A stretch of 57,563 bases of DNA from a virus, in the IMG/VR virus record IMGVR_UViG_3300027736_000054, positions 1-57,563 of that record. One strand, given 5' to 3'. Below are positions 12,191-22,046 of the stretch, piece by piece (the first letter of the stretch is position 1; each line of letters starts with the position of its first letter). A program made the position numbers and the translations under genes. Under the pieces are notes generated by a model. It worked only from the letters and a program-made list of their open reading frames with translations. It ran no database searches and had not been told where the DNA came from.

Positions 12191-15100
12191 AGACTTTCTA
12201 AGCGATTCTGTTTGCTCGGCCACCATAGAAATTAATTCTTTCATGCGGTCAATTTCTTTTCTTTTGGCCGCACCATCCATTGTCTTGTCATTTGTAATAA
12301 CGCTAATCTGCTGCCTGATTTGCGCCATAACTTTAGATTGGCGGTCATAGGTTTTAGCCAGTGCTATTTTGTCTCCCTTTTCACGCATGATTTTTATGAC
12401 TTTTTCTGTGTCGCCAATGGCGGCATAATGCCTCATGTCAGCCATTGCTTGACTAATCTCTTTGTTGCTCTCGTAGAAAGCCGTGGCAAATTTAGACTGG
12501 TTAGATGGTAAAGATTTAACAAGACCCACACTAGCCCTGTCTACCCACTTGCTATCGGGATAAGCCCCTTCTTTAAACGGCATAACCGCATAGTGAGAGG
12601 TCTCAGCAATAGCACTTCCAAGCCAACCAAAATAAGCCTTGATTGCGTAATCCATTTGCACCGGTGACATTCCCTCGCCAGTAAACGGCATGACGCTAGA
12701 AAGGCCGCCAAGGGCTATAGCAAGCGGGCTAGTAGTATCGGTTGTGCGCTCCTGTTTAGACAGCCGCTCCAGACCAGCAGACTCAATAGGCGCACCAGTA
12801 AACGAATCTTTGTTGGCGTACAAATCTACCAATGGCTTGGCAATCTGAGGCAAGTTAACAGCAAATGTATCCGTTACCATGCGTTTCAAAGAATCTTCAA
12901 ATTGTTTGCCCTCTGCTTCTTTGTCAAAAACTTGTTCGGCTATACGTTCGGCCAAAGTTCCAAATGCACCAATTTCAAATGGTTTGGGTACACGCAAGGC
13001 GTAATCCATTCCGGGCAGTTTGAACCACCAGAAGTTATCCCTATCCCATTCGTCCCGTTTCTTAAATTCATCATCATCCTTAAACGCAAAGTACAGGGCC
13101 AAAGATGCAAGGCACACTGAGGCGGTAACGATGCTAAAAGAAGCGGCCTTCTGCTGGTCTGTCAGCTTCTGTCTTTCGCCCTTTTCAGTCAACTTTCCTT
13201 GCTCATCCACATCCCAAAGTGATTTGCCGGTTATGGTGTTGTAAGCAACCCTAGTGGTTGGGGTAATACCATCTCTGCCAAGTTTGTATAGTCCTTGTAC
13301 ACGAGCATTCAAGAATGGAATAACTTGGGCAACCTGACGAAACGCAGGCCACGAACCTGACATAGAAAAGTCCAACAAATCACGAGCATTAAACGATGCT
13401 TCAAGGTGGCTCATTCCCTTGTCTCTCATCTGAGTGTACAAAGCCATGCGGTTAGCAGACTCAGATTTATTGCCCCACTCTTGATACTTATCCCATGCTA
13501 TCTTCAAGCCTTCTTTAACTTTGACTGGGCTATCAAGAATGTGTTCTGGTTTAACGCCTTGCGCAACAAGACGCTTAATCATTTTTGCTTGGTCGCCCTC
13601 ATAGGTTGAGCCAAAGTTAAATATAGCGCCACCAGCAAGAGCAGATATATAGGCTGGTCTGTCTTTATTACTCTCAGCCCATCCATTAACAATGTTAGCA
13701 AATGGATTTTTCTTTAAATCACTAACGGCCATAGCAGATATGGAATCACGAATCAAGTTTCTAACTTTAAATGCAGGAGAAATAGTAACCCCGTATTGGA
13801 GCATATTCTTAAAGTCTCTTGCTACATCTAGGAATTTATTTGATGTACCCAAATACCCAATAGATGAAATAGAATCTAAAAGCATGGGGTCAAGAACGTT
13901 GTAATAAGCTGGACTTCCAGCTACCATTATTTTAACATTTATTTTGCCAGACTTGCCGGTTGCAGGAGTAGTCATCCAAGGTTCTATTTGACCATCCTTA
14001 TAAACCTCTGCATCTTCGTATATATTTCCATCCTCATCTTTCTTGCGAACAACAACATTTACTTTGTCATCAATCATTACAAACTGTTGTTTCAGGTTTG
14101 GCTCTGCGCCGCCCATAAGAATGGCTGCATCTATTGTGGCTTTGGCTGCTTGCGCCTTCATGGATGCGGAAAGTATATGACTCCAGTTACGCAAAGTGTT
14201 TTCCATCAAGTCGGCAAATGGACTTTCCCCGCCCTTTAATTCTTTAGAAAAATGTTGATTGGTCAGGCTAGATGCCGTCATCACCGCATCAATATCCCCG
14301 TCTTCCATCTCACGATAGAAAGGAATGTAGTTAATGTCGTTAACAAATCGCTCATATCCTATTGGGTCTTTGCGTAACTCATCAATTTTTTGTTGTAACT
14401 CTTCTATTTGCCTGTCTTTGGCGCCGTTGCTTAAACCTTCTTTGTTTTCTATGTAATCTATTTGCTCTTGGATTCTCTTAATCATATTGGCAGTTGAATC
14501 AATCAACCCCATCTCAAGAGCAACTTTAAGCACAGACTCATTTAATTTTTGCATATCTTTACGAACAGACTCGTAAAGTTCTTTGCGAGACTTACCATTC
14601 AAATCGCCTTTAATAAGCTCTTCTCTTTTGGCCACTAATTCAGGCATGATGTCTTTGCCATTTTTATCTATAAATCTAGACCGTTTATTGGCTGGTAAAT
14701 TAGCCTCCCTAGTCAATGCCTTCCACATATTAAATCGGTCAACCTCAACGCCTAAAGGCTTAAGTATTTCTAACAAACCTTTTGTATTTGGCTTAATGTT
14801 TAATGCTCCACCGTCATTAAATACCTCTCCATACATCATTAAGCCTTCAAGCACACCATCAACAGATTTGGATAAGCGGGCTAACATATATGCAACAGGG
14901 CTGTATTCTTTGATGGTTCTAAACTGGTCAGCCATTCCTTGGGCCACTTTTTTCCAAAAACCGTCTCGCAACCCGTTAATGCGGTCAACAATTGTTTTCT
15001 TTTGTGGAGCAAAAACAGGTTGAGCATTGTTCATAAACTCAGGAGATACGCCATCAAATGATTCAGGCCTCAAAGGCTGTCTCTTTTGTAAAGAGGCATT

Positions 15101-18100
15101 AAACTTTCCTTTTATTTTTTCGCCTATGCCTTCTTCTTCGGCAACTTCTTTTGCGCTCTCAGGAGTTGATTTTGGTTTAACTGGCGCAACCGTTTTGCTT
15201 CCAATTTTGCCTATTGCTTTTTCCGTTACATCTGTGGATGTTTCTAACAAAGAATCGGCAGCCCTAACCACTGCATCCAAGGCGGTTTCATATTGAACAT
15301 CTAAACCAAGGAGTTTTCTAAATATTTCAACCATGCGTGTTAACGCATTGGTATTGCCAACCTTAATCGTGGTTAAATAATCTTGAAAGTTTGGGTCGGT
15401 TAATCCCCAAGCAACCAATTCTTTAACATTTTTAACGGTATTTGTATTGTAATTAGCAATGTATGTAAGAAATGGGTGTTGTTTACCAGCTTTTACATCT
15501 GCATCTATTTGTTTCTTTACTTTGTTAAGCACAACAGATAGGTCGTTAAATTCTTTGCCGTTGGCGCTCAATGCAGGAACGGTGGCGGCGTGTAATAACT
15601 CATGCAAAATAGTAATGTATCGAGTGCCGGTATTGCTATGGGCTTTGCCGTTTTTTAAACCAGCAAACTGAAAGTGTCCATAACTAAAATTAACCGCATA
15701 TCTAAATCTACCACGCCATCTAAGGTCATCTCTATTTAAAACAGCAACTGGTTTATTAAAAAAATTCCTAGCATCTAATTCTTTAATTCGAGCCAAAACT
15801 TTTTCAGCAATGGCTTTTGCTGCACTATTGGGCGCATTATCAACCGTCCATTGAGCAAGTTCTGTAGCTGTCATGCCTTTAATTTCTTTGGCAATCTGCT
15901 CCATAGGCTTTTTAATTTTAAAGTCTTTTGGTTCTGGTAAGTCTATTGGCGAATCGGGTTTAGTAAATAAATCAGGCGAACCTTCGGACTTTAAAGATTT
16001 AAACACATCAGACAAAGAAAGCTTGGGTTTTTCACCAAACATATCTTCGCCCGCCTGTGATTGGTCATAAGCAGCATCAGCCAAATTACCAATCAATTCG
16101 CCCATACGTTTGCCTGAGCGACTATTTTCAGCAAACATTTCCAATATTGCTAGTGTGTTGGGGTCTAATCCTATTTGACCTTGTGCTACAAAATCTGAGA
16201 GCTTCATGCCGCTACGTTTTGCAGTAACAGCCAACTCTGCCGCCTCAACAATGTTGGGACGAATATCGTACTCGCCAGCCCCCTCTAACTTAGAAACGTT
16301 TGAGGCCGACCTAGCTAGAGCTTGTAAAATTAACTTTGCTTCTGGGTCTGCCGCTTGTGCATACAGATTTATTAAACTATCGCTACCATATGCTTTGTAA
16401 AAAATGGCATTGTTTAGCCTATCAATAGCTTTGGTATTGGGTACGCCTTTGCTGTCAAGCAATTCGCCCTGTTCTTCTTTAGGCATACCTTTGACAAACT
16501 GAACCAATGATTGAGTGTTAACGCTGCCATCTTCGCCGTATTGAAGTCCAGACAAATCAAAGCGGTTTAGGTCATTCTTTGCCGCCTCTACTGGGTTAAG
16601 CCTTAACTGTCCAGCCACATTAGAAACATCGCCAATGTCGGACGTAACAAATGACTTAGGCATAATCCTAACCAACACAGGATTATCCATGTCTAATATT
16701 TGACCTTGTTCAATACCGTGCTGATTATCATTGGCCATTGCTGAACGATAGTCGCTTGCGGTATCGCTACCATAGGCGGCCTGTAGTCCTGCTATGCGAC
16801 CATTGCCTGCAACAGCACGAATTGCTTGAGTGGAAACGTTACCATAATCAGAGTTTGTTCTGCCATCTGCTGTGTGTGATGCAAGCAATTGACCGGCATC
16901 TATAACTGCGTATTGAACGGGAATCTTCCTGCCGTCAGAGGCAGTAGCCACATCTATCCTACCCAGTTGATTGTCCGGAATGGTCAAATCACTAATAACT
17001 ACAGGCGCACCAGACCCAAAATCAGGGGATGTTTTAAGTCGGTCGTAGTCAGGTTTAGATGCAATACCTTGCACTTGCTGAATAGATGCAGCCGTAGCAC
17101 GGTCACGGTTTTGCAACTTAGCAAATATATCTGCCGCATCATCAGGCAATCCTTGCGTGTAATTTTTTAACGCATCCAAATCTGGTTGTTTTATTTCTGC
17201 CTTGGCAGCGGGAGGCATTTTGAGAGTAGGTGGTTGAGAAACATCTGTTGATGGCGGAACAATTTCAGCAGGAGGAGCGGTATTTTCAACAGGTGGCGCA
17301 GCGGTTTGGGTATTAGGTTGATTTATTGATGCTTTAATTTCATCAACGGGTGGTTTAATAACTGTTGGTTCTTTTTCAATTGCGGCGGGTCGTTGAGCTA
17401 ATCCTGTAACACCACCCATACCAACACCACCAACCGCAGCCATACCAGCAGTTTGCCCTAAACCCTCAACCAAACTTTGTTCTGGTTTGACTTCACGCAC
17501 AGCAAGGTTTTCAGAAAACTTTCCTCCAACCTCTTCTGCTATTTCACTGGCACCCTCGCCTAAAGCGCCTTTAACTCCGCTTGCAACACGGCCAGTCAAA
17601 CCTCTTGCGGCAACTTTACCAACTTCTTTAGGTACACCAACCAATGCCTTTTCAATTGTTTGTGCGCCGGGTAATTTTTGAGCCAACAAAGAAAGGATTG
17701 CAGCCGATGCACCTGTAGCACGGGCTAGGTTTAACGCACCTTCAGCAGCCTCTTCGTCTGATGCGCCCTTTGATTTTAATTCTTTGTAAATGTTTTCATA
17801 AGCGCCAGCACCCACATCTGCGCCTTGCTGTACCGCTCCTGCGCCAACAGCCGATTTAACAGCCGTTTTTCCAGCAAGTTTTACCGCCTCTTCTGCAACC
17901 AATCCTTTGCCAGCAGAACGAGCTAAAGATATTGCCGCACCCGCCTTACCCGCTCCAAATGGAACTAGTAGTTGAGGCGCTTGCTCTGCCAAAAAGTTAA
18001 GAAGCAACGCAGGGTTTGTAATTGTTTCGCCAAATGCAGTGCCAAATGCAGCAAGCTGTCCCTTTTTTTCTGCCTCTGCTATCTTGGTTGCCCTGTCTTG

Positions 18101-18493
18101 TTCCATTTGTTTAAGTGCGGGAGACTTCATTTCCTCGCCGTACTCTTGCATTCGTTTGCCTACGCTCTTTTGACCTTCTAATATTGCCTGCCCTACGGGG
18201 CCTCCAGCAATAGCCATGCCTGCAATTTGTCTTGCTTTGTCAACATTAGTTTCTGCTGGTTTGCCCATATCGCCAGTAACCAAGCCATACAGTTGCCCCG
18301 GCAATTGAACCAAAGAGCCTGTGCCAGAAACAACACCAGCACCCACATCTTTAATTGCCTCGCCCCACGTTCTTTCTAAAGGTTTTGCTTGGACCTTTGG
18401 TCGTCTTGGTGCTAAGTCTGATGGTAAGTCGTCCTCTGGTACAGCCCTGCTCACTAGCCTTTCGGGAAGGTCGTCAAGAGGTACTGTTGCCAT
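12179..18493 (-). CDS. Giant polyvalent ejection-type protein with ParB-like, zincin and LPD38-like regions
   Basis: The 2104-residue product starts at the ATG at 18493, which shares a base with the preceding stop (TAATG). After a glycine/alanine-rich hydrophobic N-terminal part there is a DdrB-type ParB-like region near 495-665 (SDGRKIPVQYAVID, RAVAGNGRIAGLQ). A zinc protease motif ILHELLHAA lies near residue 964. A C-terminal region near 1555-1900 (GVTISPAFKVRNLIRD) matches what I recall of large polyvalent protein domain 38. Such proteins are packaged in the virion and delivered with the DNA, where they can degrade or shield host factors. It is the last gene of the late block. Confidence 0.75.
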   Translation of the reverse strand: MATVPLDDLPERLVSRAVPEDDLPSDLAPRRPKVQAKPLERTWGEAIKDVGAGVVSGTGSLVQLPGQLYGLVTGDMGKPAETNVDKARQIAGMAIAGGPVGQAILEGQKSVGKRMQEYGEEMKSPALKQMEQDRATKIAEAEKKGQLAAFGTAFGETITNPALLLNFLAEQAPQLLVPFGAGKAGAAISLARSAGKGLVAEEAVKLAGKTAVKSAVGAGAVQQGADVGAGAYENIYKELKSKGASDEEAAEGALNLARATGASAAILSLLAQKLPGAQTIEKALVGVPKEVGKVAARGLTGRVASGVKGALGEGASEIAEEVGGKFSENLAVREVKPEQSLVEGLGQTAGMAAVGGVGMGGVTGLAQRPAAIEKEPTVIKPPVDEIKASINQPNTQTAAPPVENTAPPAEIVPPSTDVSQPPTLKMPPAAKAEIKQPDLDALKNYTQGLPDDAADIFAKLQNRDRATAASIQQVQGIASKPDYDRLKTSPDFGSGAPVVISDLTIPDNQLGRIDVATASDGRKIPVQYAVIDAGQLLASHTADGRTNSDYGNVSTQAIRAVAGNGRIAGLQAAYGSDTASDYRSAMANDNQHGIEQGQILDMDNPVLVRIMPKSFVTSDIGDVSNVAGQLRLNPVEAAKNDLNRFDLSGLQYGEDGSVNTQSLVQFVKGMPKEEQGELLDSKGVPNTKAIDRLNNAIFYKAYGSDSLINLYAQAADPEAKLILQALARSASNVSKLEGAGEYDIRPNIVEAAELAVTAKRSGMKLSDFVAQGQIGLDPNTLAILEMFAENSRSGKRMGELIGNLADAAYDQSQAGEDMFGEKPKLSLSDVFKSLKSEGSPDLFTKPDSPIDLPEPKDFKIKKPMEQIAKEIKGMTATELAQWTVDNAPNSAAKAIAEKVLARIKELDARNFFNKPVAVLNRDDLRWRGRFRYAVNFSYGHFQFAGLKNGKAHSNTGTRYITILHELLHAATVPALSANGKEFNDLSVVLNKVKKQIDADVKAGKQHPFLTYIANYNTNTVKNVKELVAWGLTDPNFQDYLTTIKVGNTNALTRMVEIFRKLLGLDVQYETALDAVVRAADSLLETSTDVTEKAIGKIGSKTVAPVKPKSTPESAKEVAEEEGIGEKIKGKFNASLQKRQPLRPESFDGVSPEFMNNAQPVFAPQKKTIVDRINGLRDGFWKKVAQGMADQFRTIKEYSPVAYMLARLSKSVDGVLEGLMMYGEVFNDGGALNIKPNTKGLLEILKPLGVEVDRFNMWKALTREANLPANKRSRFIDKNGKDIMPELVAKREELIKGDLNGKSRKELYESVRKDMQKLNESVLKVALEMGLIDSTANMIKRIQEQIDYIENKEGLSNGAKDRQIEELQQKIDELRKDPIGYERFVNDINYIPFYREMEDGDIDAVMTASSLTNQHFSKELKGGESPFADLMENTLRNWSHILSASMKAQAAKATIDAAILMGGAEPNLKQQFVMIDDKVNVVVRKKDEDGNIYEDAEVYKDGQIEPWMTTPATGKSGKINVKIMVAGSPAYYNVLDPMLLDSISSIGYLGTSNKFLDVARDFKNMLQYGVTISPAFKVRNLIRDSISAMAVSDLKKNPFANIVNGWAESNKDRPAYISALAGGAIFNFGSTYEGDQAKMIKRLVAQGVKPEHILDSPVKVKEGLKIAWDKYQEWGNKSESANRMALYTQMRDKGMSHLEASFNARDLLDFSMSGSWPAFRQVAQVIPFLNARVQGLYKLGRDGITPTTRVAYNTITGKSLWDVDEQGKLTEKGERQKLTDQQKAASFSIVTASVCLASLALYFAFKDDDEFKKRDEWDRDNFWWFKLPGMDYALRVPKPFEIGAFGTLAERIAEQVFDKEAEGKQFEDSLKRMVTDTFAVNLPQIAKPLVDLYANKDSFTGAPIESAGLERLSKQERTTDTTSPLAIALGGLSSVMPFTGEGMSPVQMDYAIKAYFGWLGSAIAETSHYAVMPFKEGAYPDSKWVDRASVGLVKSLPSNQSKFATAFYESNKEISQAMADMRHYAAIGDTEKVIKIMREKGDKIALAKTYDRQSKVMAQIRQQISVITNDKTMDGAAKRKEIDRMKELISMVAEQTESLRKSLKK

Positions 18494-20031
18494 TATGCAT
18501 ACTCCCACTTCCCATTACGATAGATGATTGGTTTACCAGAATTAGAGGTTGCTTTATCCCCCTCTTTGGCTCCGCCCGTTGGCGGCTTTTTCATTTTCTC
18601 TGTAAACTCTAACATACGTTGAGCATAATCTTCGGCATTATTAACGCCTTGTTTTTTCCAATTATCCTTTTCCATAAGGTCCATTTTGTTCCAGTCTTGC
18701 AGATGCCTTTCAACCAATGCATTTCTACTGCTTTCTAAACGACCAGAAGATTTATCAACGTAGAATTGGGCAAATGCTTCGGCCTCTGTTTTTTCTGCAT
18801 TTTTGGGGTCGGCCTTAAACATTCTGTAATAGTCATCAAAGTTTTTCTTTTCTTGAGTAGGCGCACCTTGTCTAAATTCCTCAAGCGCTCTTGCAGAACC
18901 AGCCCTAATGCCTTCAAGTTTAATATCATGCTTGGAACGAATTTCCGCCAACTCTTTCTCATTAGCAAATCTACTCTTAGCAAGTTCAATTTCATTTGCA
19001 TAACGGGCTTTTTCTCTATCAAGTTCATTGCCCGCCCTAAACGATTCAGCCGCAAATGTTCTGCCGGTTGTACCACGCTCTGTTCTCTGCTTCTCAAGAG
19101 AACCAAGACCTGCCGTAGCCATGCCAATAGCCTCTTGTCTACGAGCCGCCTCAATCTCAGCAAGTAATTTGTTTTGTTCTTTGGTATTTGCTTGGTCAGC
19201 ACTTCGTTCTGCACTCATCTGAGCCAAATAAGCAGGACCAGCACCGCCCAAACTGCCTCTAGCCATACCACCAAGAACAGCCATGACACGCTCATAATCT
19301 CTATCGGATATTGCCTTTTGATATTCTTCCTGTTGCTTTTTAATTCCTGCCTCTGCTTGGTCTCCGTACTGACCCTTGACTCCGGCAAGCTCTCTCATTT
19401 TTGTTTGAGCCGCCATAATATCTTCAGGCGTTTGTACCTTTAAAGTCTCTTTAGCGGCAGTTAAAAACTCTGGGTCTAATTGGTTTTGTGCGGTAGGAGC
19501 GGGTTGAGGTATTGTGCTTTGCTGACCTTGCGCCGACCTAATAATTTCTTGCATCTCTCTGCGCCGTGCTTCTTCAGGCGTTTCTGCCACAGGAACATCG
19601 CTTCGTTGTTCTCCAGCAAAAGCAATAATTCCACCGCTTCCATATTGGAAAAACTCTGAACCTATTGGTAACTGTGCCACCCCACCCATAGCCATTTGAG
19701 CCTCTTCTTGTGGTTGTGGTTGTGGAATACCTTCAGGTACGGGCATAGGTTGCTGCTGCCCTTGTTGCATCATCTGTTGCTGTGCTTGTTTTTGTTGTTG
19801 AGCTTGAAGAGCCATTAGCCCAGCCTTCTGTTCTAACTGGTCTTTAAGAGTTGGCGCACCAGCACCTTGTGCGGCTTGGTTTTCTTGCTCTCGTTTATTC
19901 ATTGCTTCTCTGCGATTTAATTCGCCTTGAGCCATCCAAGCAGGAACTTCTGGATTTAATCCATTTTGATATTCAATTAATTTTTGTGGAGCAACTTCTT
20001 TTAAATGCTCATTTATTTGAACGAGATTCAT
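18493..20031 (-). CDS. Glutamine-rich internal virion protein candidate
   Basis: The 512-residue product has a short folded N-terminus (VPAWMAQGELNRREAM) and a glutamine-rich linker. Two glycine motifs follow (MGGVAQLP, YGSGGIIAFAGE), then a very long charged coiled coil. This composition, the position among other long coiled-coil genes downstream of the tail genes, and coupling to the giant protein suggest an ejected internal protein. No enzymatic motif is visible. It overlaps the giant gene by one base. Confidence 0.6.
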   Translation of the reverse strand: MNLVQINEHLKEVAPQKLIEYQNGLNPEVPAWMAQGELNRREAMNKREQENQAAQGAGAPTLKDQLEQKAGLMALQAQQQKQAQQQMMQQGQQQPMPVPEGIPQPQPQEEAQMAMGGVAQLPIGSEFFQYGSGGIIAFAGEQRSDVPVAETPEEARRREMQEIIRSAQGQQSTIPQPAPTAQNQLDPEFLTAAKETLKVQTPEDIMAAQTKMRELAGVKGQYGDQAEAGIKKQQEEYQKAISDRDYERVMAVLGGMARGSLGGAGPAYLAQMSAERSADQANTKEQNKLLAEIEAARRQEAIGMATAGLGSLEKQRTERGTTGRTFAAESFRAGNELDREKARYANEIELAKSRFANEKELAEIRSKHDIKLEGIRAGSARALEEFRQGAPTQEKKNFDDYYRMFKADPKNAEKTEAEAFAQFYVDKSSGRLESSRNALVERHLQDWNKMDLMEKDNWKKQGVNNAEDYAQRMLEFTEKMKKPPTGGAKEGDKATSNSGKPIIYRNGKWEYA

Positions 20032-20040
20032 TTTTATCCC

Positions 20041-22044
20041 TTAAGTTTTTGCTGGTGTTGTTGCTGGCGTTGTTGCAGCAGGAGCTTGCCCAAGACCAGA
20101 AAGAGTTTTATACAAACCCATTAACCCTTGTATTTGAGCAGAAAGTTCACTGATTTGCGTTTGATTTAAAGAATTGGAAGTTGTAGTAATTGGCAACCCT
20201 TGCAACAAATCTTTTTGGTACTGAACCATTTTTCCGGGGTAATCCCTTTCTTCTTCAAACTGAAGTTTGTCGGCAGTCATGCCTTGTTGGTCAATGTTGC
20301 GTTGAGTTTCTCCGGCCCTGCCAAGCTCTTGCTGAACTTGTAAATCACGGGATTTATCGGTACCAAAGATGCCAGCCGCTTTGTCAAATGCAGTAGAGTA
20401 GCCTTGTGCAAGGGCTTTGTTTTGCTCCATCATTAAATTGCGCTGTGTTTCTGCATCCATGATTGCCTGTCTACTACCGCCATAAGCACCGGCTTGCGAA
20501 AGTTTTCCAGCATTTGTCATTTGAGTAATCTGAGCCTGACGGCGCATCTCATCTAACTGTGGGTTTAATGCGGCCTGAATATATGGATTCATATACTGCT
20601 GTGCGGCAGAAGCATTAAACGTATTGTTGTCGGCCAAATTAGATAATCCTGAAAATTGTTTTTTCTGCAACTCAGATGAGTCGGCAACTAATGGTCCTTT
20701 ATAGCCTTCATACGGAGTGTCAGCTACTGCCGCCCCCTTACTTAAATAATCAGATACATACGGACCAGCCCATTCAGATAAAGAACTTTCTGTAGATGAA
20801 CCCAAACCCGGAGCGGTGGTAGATGCCGCACTTGTTCCTGTTGTACCTGTAGAACCAGTTCCGGTTACCCCTACAGCACTACCATCTGGTCCGGCAAACC
20901 TAGCAATACCACCAGAGGCATAACCAACCCGACCACCGGGCATAAAACTATCAGGATTAATTCGCCTACCTTGTTGGGTTGTGCCTGTTCTAGCCTTGCG
21001 GATACGGGCCATCATGTCATATAACTTCTTGGCACCAGCATCAGAATTGCCGTTACCAAAGTGAGATACAACATCGGCAGGAATAACAAACTCGCCATGA
21101 CTCAAGGCGGCTTTTTGTTGACCGTCAATAGATGATGGAATTTTGTCGGCCATACCATCAGTCATTCCTTGAAGGTATCGGGGCTGGGCAATACCGCCTC
21201 TTGCCATTCCTGTGGCTTGAGGAATAGGCATTAAAGATGATACGCCTGATGCTCCTGATGATGGTAACGTTTCCATTGGTGCTGGTTGAGTGGTTGGTTG
21301 AGGGGCTGGAGTTGGTTTATATGCAGACAAAATTCCTTTTGCCTGCTCAGTAACGCCCGCTCTGGCGGCAGCGGCATTTGCTGGACTAGCATAAGCCATA
21401 TCGGTAAAATAACTTCTACCCATGCTTCCGGGTCTGCGGTTTGGGTCGTTGTAATCTATTCTTCCACGGATTGCTTGCGTATCCATTGGGATAGAACCTT
21501 TCCAGCCGCCAGTTTTAACCTTATCTCCGCCTGTTATAGCTTTAATTCCAGCGGCGGCAGTGGCTAATTTAGCCCAGTCTGTTTTGCCATTAGCATCAGT
21601 AAAATAACTTTTTAAACCGCCTGTAATTTTGTCAATAACAGAGCCGGATGGGGTAACTGGGCTGCCTCGAAGAGAAGCCATTGTGTCTTTTGTAATACCA
21701 GACACATCGCCATGATTTATGGCGGCATCCATAGCTTTATATTGAGCATCAGTTATTTTATAATAATTGCCGTCTGGAGTTTGACCATACTTACTGCCGT
21801 CAGGCAATGTATGAATTACATCCCCCGCAAGATTTTCAGTTTTAACCGCTCTTTCGGCAATTGTTCCATCGCCACTAGATGCCGATTCTCCATACATATC
21901 TGGCTCTGTATTTGCATAAGCAACTGGGTCTTGAACCGAATAGGTAGGCAATATAGATGTGTCCATACCGCCGCCAGAGGCTTCCCCGTCATCCGCCCAA
22001 ATGGGTTGGTCGTTATCGTCCCATCCTGATACATACATTGTCAT
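20041..22044 (-). CDS. Internal virion/ejection protein candidate
   Basis: This is a 667-residue protein. The middle carries ADKIPSSIDGQQKAALSHG and GEFVIPADVVSHFGNG, a segment I associate with internal proteins of podovirus-like phages, preceded by MARGGIAQ and followed by YASGGIARFAGP. The C-terminal half is glutamine-rich and helical, suited to a long coiled coil, and ends in an alanine/threonine tail. The palindrome TGGTAACGTTTCCA at 21262-21275 lies within it. Role inferred from position and composition. Confidence 0.6.
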   Translation of the reverse strand: MTMYVSGWDDNDQPIWADDGEASGGGMDTSILPTYSVQDPVAYANTEPDMYGESASSGDGTIAERAVKTENLAGDVIHTLPDGSKYGQTPDGNYYKITDAQYKAMDAAINHGDVSGITKDTMASLRGSPVTPSGSVIDKITGGLKSYFTDANGKTDWAKLATAAAGIKAITGGDKVKTGGWKGSIPMDTQAIRGRIDYNDPNRRPGSMGRSYFTDMAYASPANAAAARAGVTEQAKGILSAYKPTPAPQPTTQPAPMETLPSSGASGVSSLMPIPQATGMARGGIAQPRYLQGMTDGMADKIPSSIDGQQKAALSHGEFVIPADVVSHFGNGNSDAGAKKLYDMMARIRKARTGTTQQGRRINPDSFMPGGRVGYASGGIARFAGPDGSAVGVTGTGSTGTTGTSAASTTAPGLGSSTESSLSEWAGPYVSDYLSKGAAVADTPYEGYKGPLVADSSELQKKQFSGLSNLADNNTFNASAAQQYMNPYIQAALNPQLDEMRRQAQITQMTNAGKLSQAGAYGGSRQAIMDAETQRNLMMEQNKALAQGYSTAFDKAAGIFGTDKSRDLQVQQELGRAGETQRNIDQQGMTADKLQFEEERDYPGKMVQYQKDLLQGLPITTTSNSLNQTQISELSAQIQGLMGLYKTLSGLGQAPAATTPATTPAKT

Positions 22045-22046
22045 AA

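Noticed and set aside
12320-18612. Plus-strand frames opposite the late genes
   Set aside because: They are shadows of the long leftward coding regions without ribosome binding sites or domain content. The same holds for the plus-strand frames across the rest of the late block.
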